DNA of 64,000 bases. Source: Burkholderia aenigmatica (lineage in GTDB: Bacteria > Pseudomonadota > Gammaproteobacteria > Burkholderiales > Burkholderiaceae). The position numbers and the translations under genes were made by a program. The stretch is taken from the NCBI RefSeq assembly GCF_902499175.1, contig NZ_CABVQC010000001.1, forward strand, positions 62,001 through 126,000, given 5' to 3'. Below the pieces are notes generated by a model. The model had not been told where the DNA came from. It worked only from the letters and a program-made list of their open reading frames with translations, and made no database searches. Within the stretch, counting starts at the first letter, position 1; each line of letters opens with the position of its first letter. This document shows positions 63,510 to 64,000 of this stretch, in pieces.

Positions 63510-64000
63510 TCAAACCATCGCCCTCAACCACCCGAGCAAATCCGCCTGCTCACTCCCGGCCGCCACCGGTTCCGGCGTCAACAAGCAGTAATGCGAACCA
63601 TCCTCGACGAATCCGAGCGGCGCGACCAGCACACCGCTTTCGATGTCGTCGCGAACGAGGTGCCACGGGCCGATCGCGACACCGAGCCCCGCGACGGCCG
63701 CCTGCAGGCTGAAGTAGAAATGGTCGAACGTCTGCCCGCGCCCGCCTGTGACGGGCTGATTCGCCGCTACCGACCATTCCTTCCACGCGTCCGGGCGTGT
63801 CCGCGTATGCAATGGCGGAGTGTCCTTCTTCAACGAGCGATCACCACGACGCGTGGCACACCACGCATCGACTTTATCTGGCCGGCAAACCGGCCCGACC
63901 CGCTCTGCGAACAGACGCTCCGCGTGATACCCCGCTGGCCACGCAAAGTCATTGCGTCGAATCGCCATGTCGATGCCGCTGTCGAATGAAAACGGGCCGC
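63510..64000 (-). CDS. LysR-type regulator, C-terminal part
   Basis: The frame is open to the right edge, so the N-terminal DNA-binding domain lies outside the window. The visible 163 residues belong to a LysR substrate-binding domain: FDSGIDMAIRRNDFAWPAGY, ERLFAERVGPVCRPDKVDAW, FDHFYFSLQAAVAGLGVAIG and PWHLVRDDIESGVLVAPLGF. The GLGVAIGP-x-x-L-V pattern is typical of GcvA-like members. Confidence 0.85.
   Translation of the reverse strand, partial: GPFSFDSGIDMAIRRNDFAWPAGYHAERLFAERVGPVCRPDKVDAWCATRRGDRSLKKDTPPLHTRTRPDAWKEWSVAANQPVTGGRGQTFDHFYFSLQAAVAGLGVAIGPWHLVRDDIESGVLVAPLGFVEDGSHYCLLTPEPVAAGSEQADLLGWLRAMV

Overview
The window is high-GC chromosomal DNA from a Burkholderia-type betaproteobacterium, most likely the Burkholderia cepacia complex and plausibly a secondary chromosome. 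This rests on gene content: a tandem-fused ~1967-residue UvrA, a short H-NS-type protein, an OmpC-type porin, many LysR/AraC regulators with MFS and TRAP transporters, and a caa3-type oxidase beside a HiPIP gene. No rRNA, tRNA or CRISPR array was found. Both ends cut genes: a DEAD-box RNA helicase at the left and a LysR regulator at the right.

Layout. 0-5.2 kb: helicase start, a periplasmic-binding-like protein, then a three-gene membrane-bound flavoprotein dehydrogenase operon (small Tat subunit, GMC flavoprotein, triheme cytochrome c) behind a 28-bp perfect palindrome and a LacI-type operator. 5.6-13.1 kb: a GlcG-like protein, a DUF1330 protein and the giant UvrA with a perfect LexA box upstream. 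13.5-16.6 kb: alpha/beta hydrolase, AraC regulator, MFS carrier. 16.8-21.9 kb: HiPIP plus a five-gene heme-copper oxidase operon. 22-28 kb: small conserved genes separated by long low-information spacers. 28-31.2 kb: a response regulator/7TMR-DISM kinase pair. 31.2-34.4 kb: pirin, azoreductase and YceI genes with a divergent LysR gene. 34.8-40.9 kb: ProP-like carrier, dctPQM TRAP transporter and a LuxR-type regulator. 41.1-42.4 kb: an orphan hisC behind a complete histidine-type transcription attenuator.

42.5-51.8 kb is an accessory, decaying stretch: RidA, H-NS-like, cupin, nucleotidyltransferase and TetR genes, a frameshifted IS481-family element with recognisable 25-bp ends, a porin, two cupin-gene remnants and an aromatic-acid MFS remnant. 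51.8-58.1 kb is a methionine-related island: a MetF/MetV-like fusion, a flavin reductase, the core methionine synthase MesD, its partner MesX (DUF1852) and a QueH-family protein. The mesX and queH upstream regions share a 36-bp element with two MetR-like boxes exactly 21 bp apart, which suggests one methionine regulon that includes queH. 58.4-64 kb: LysR/SDR and DHA2 efflux/LysR pairs, a membrane protein resembling a putative type VI effector family, and the partial LysR gene.

The most notable items are the attenuator on hisC and the co-regulated mesX-mesD/queH island.
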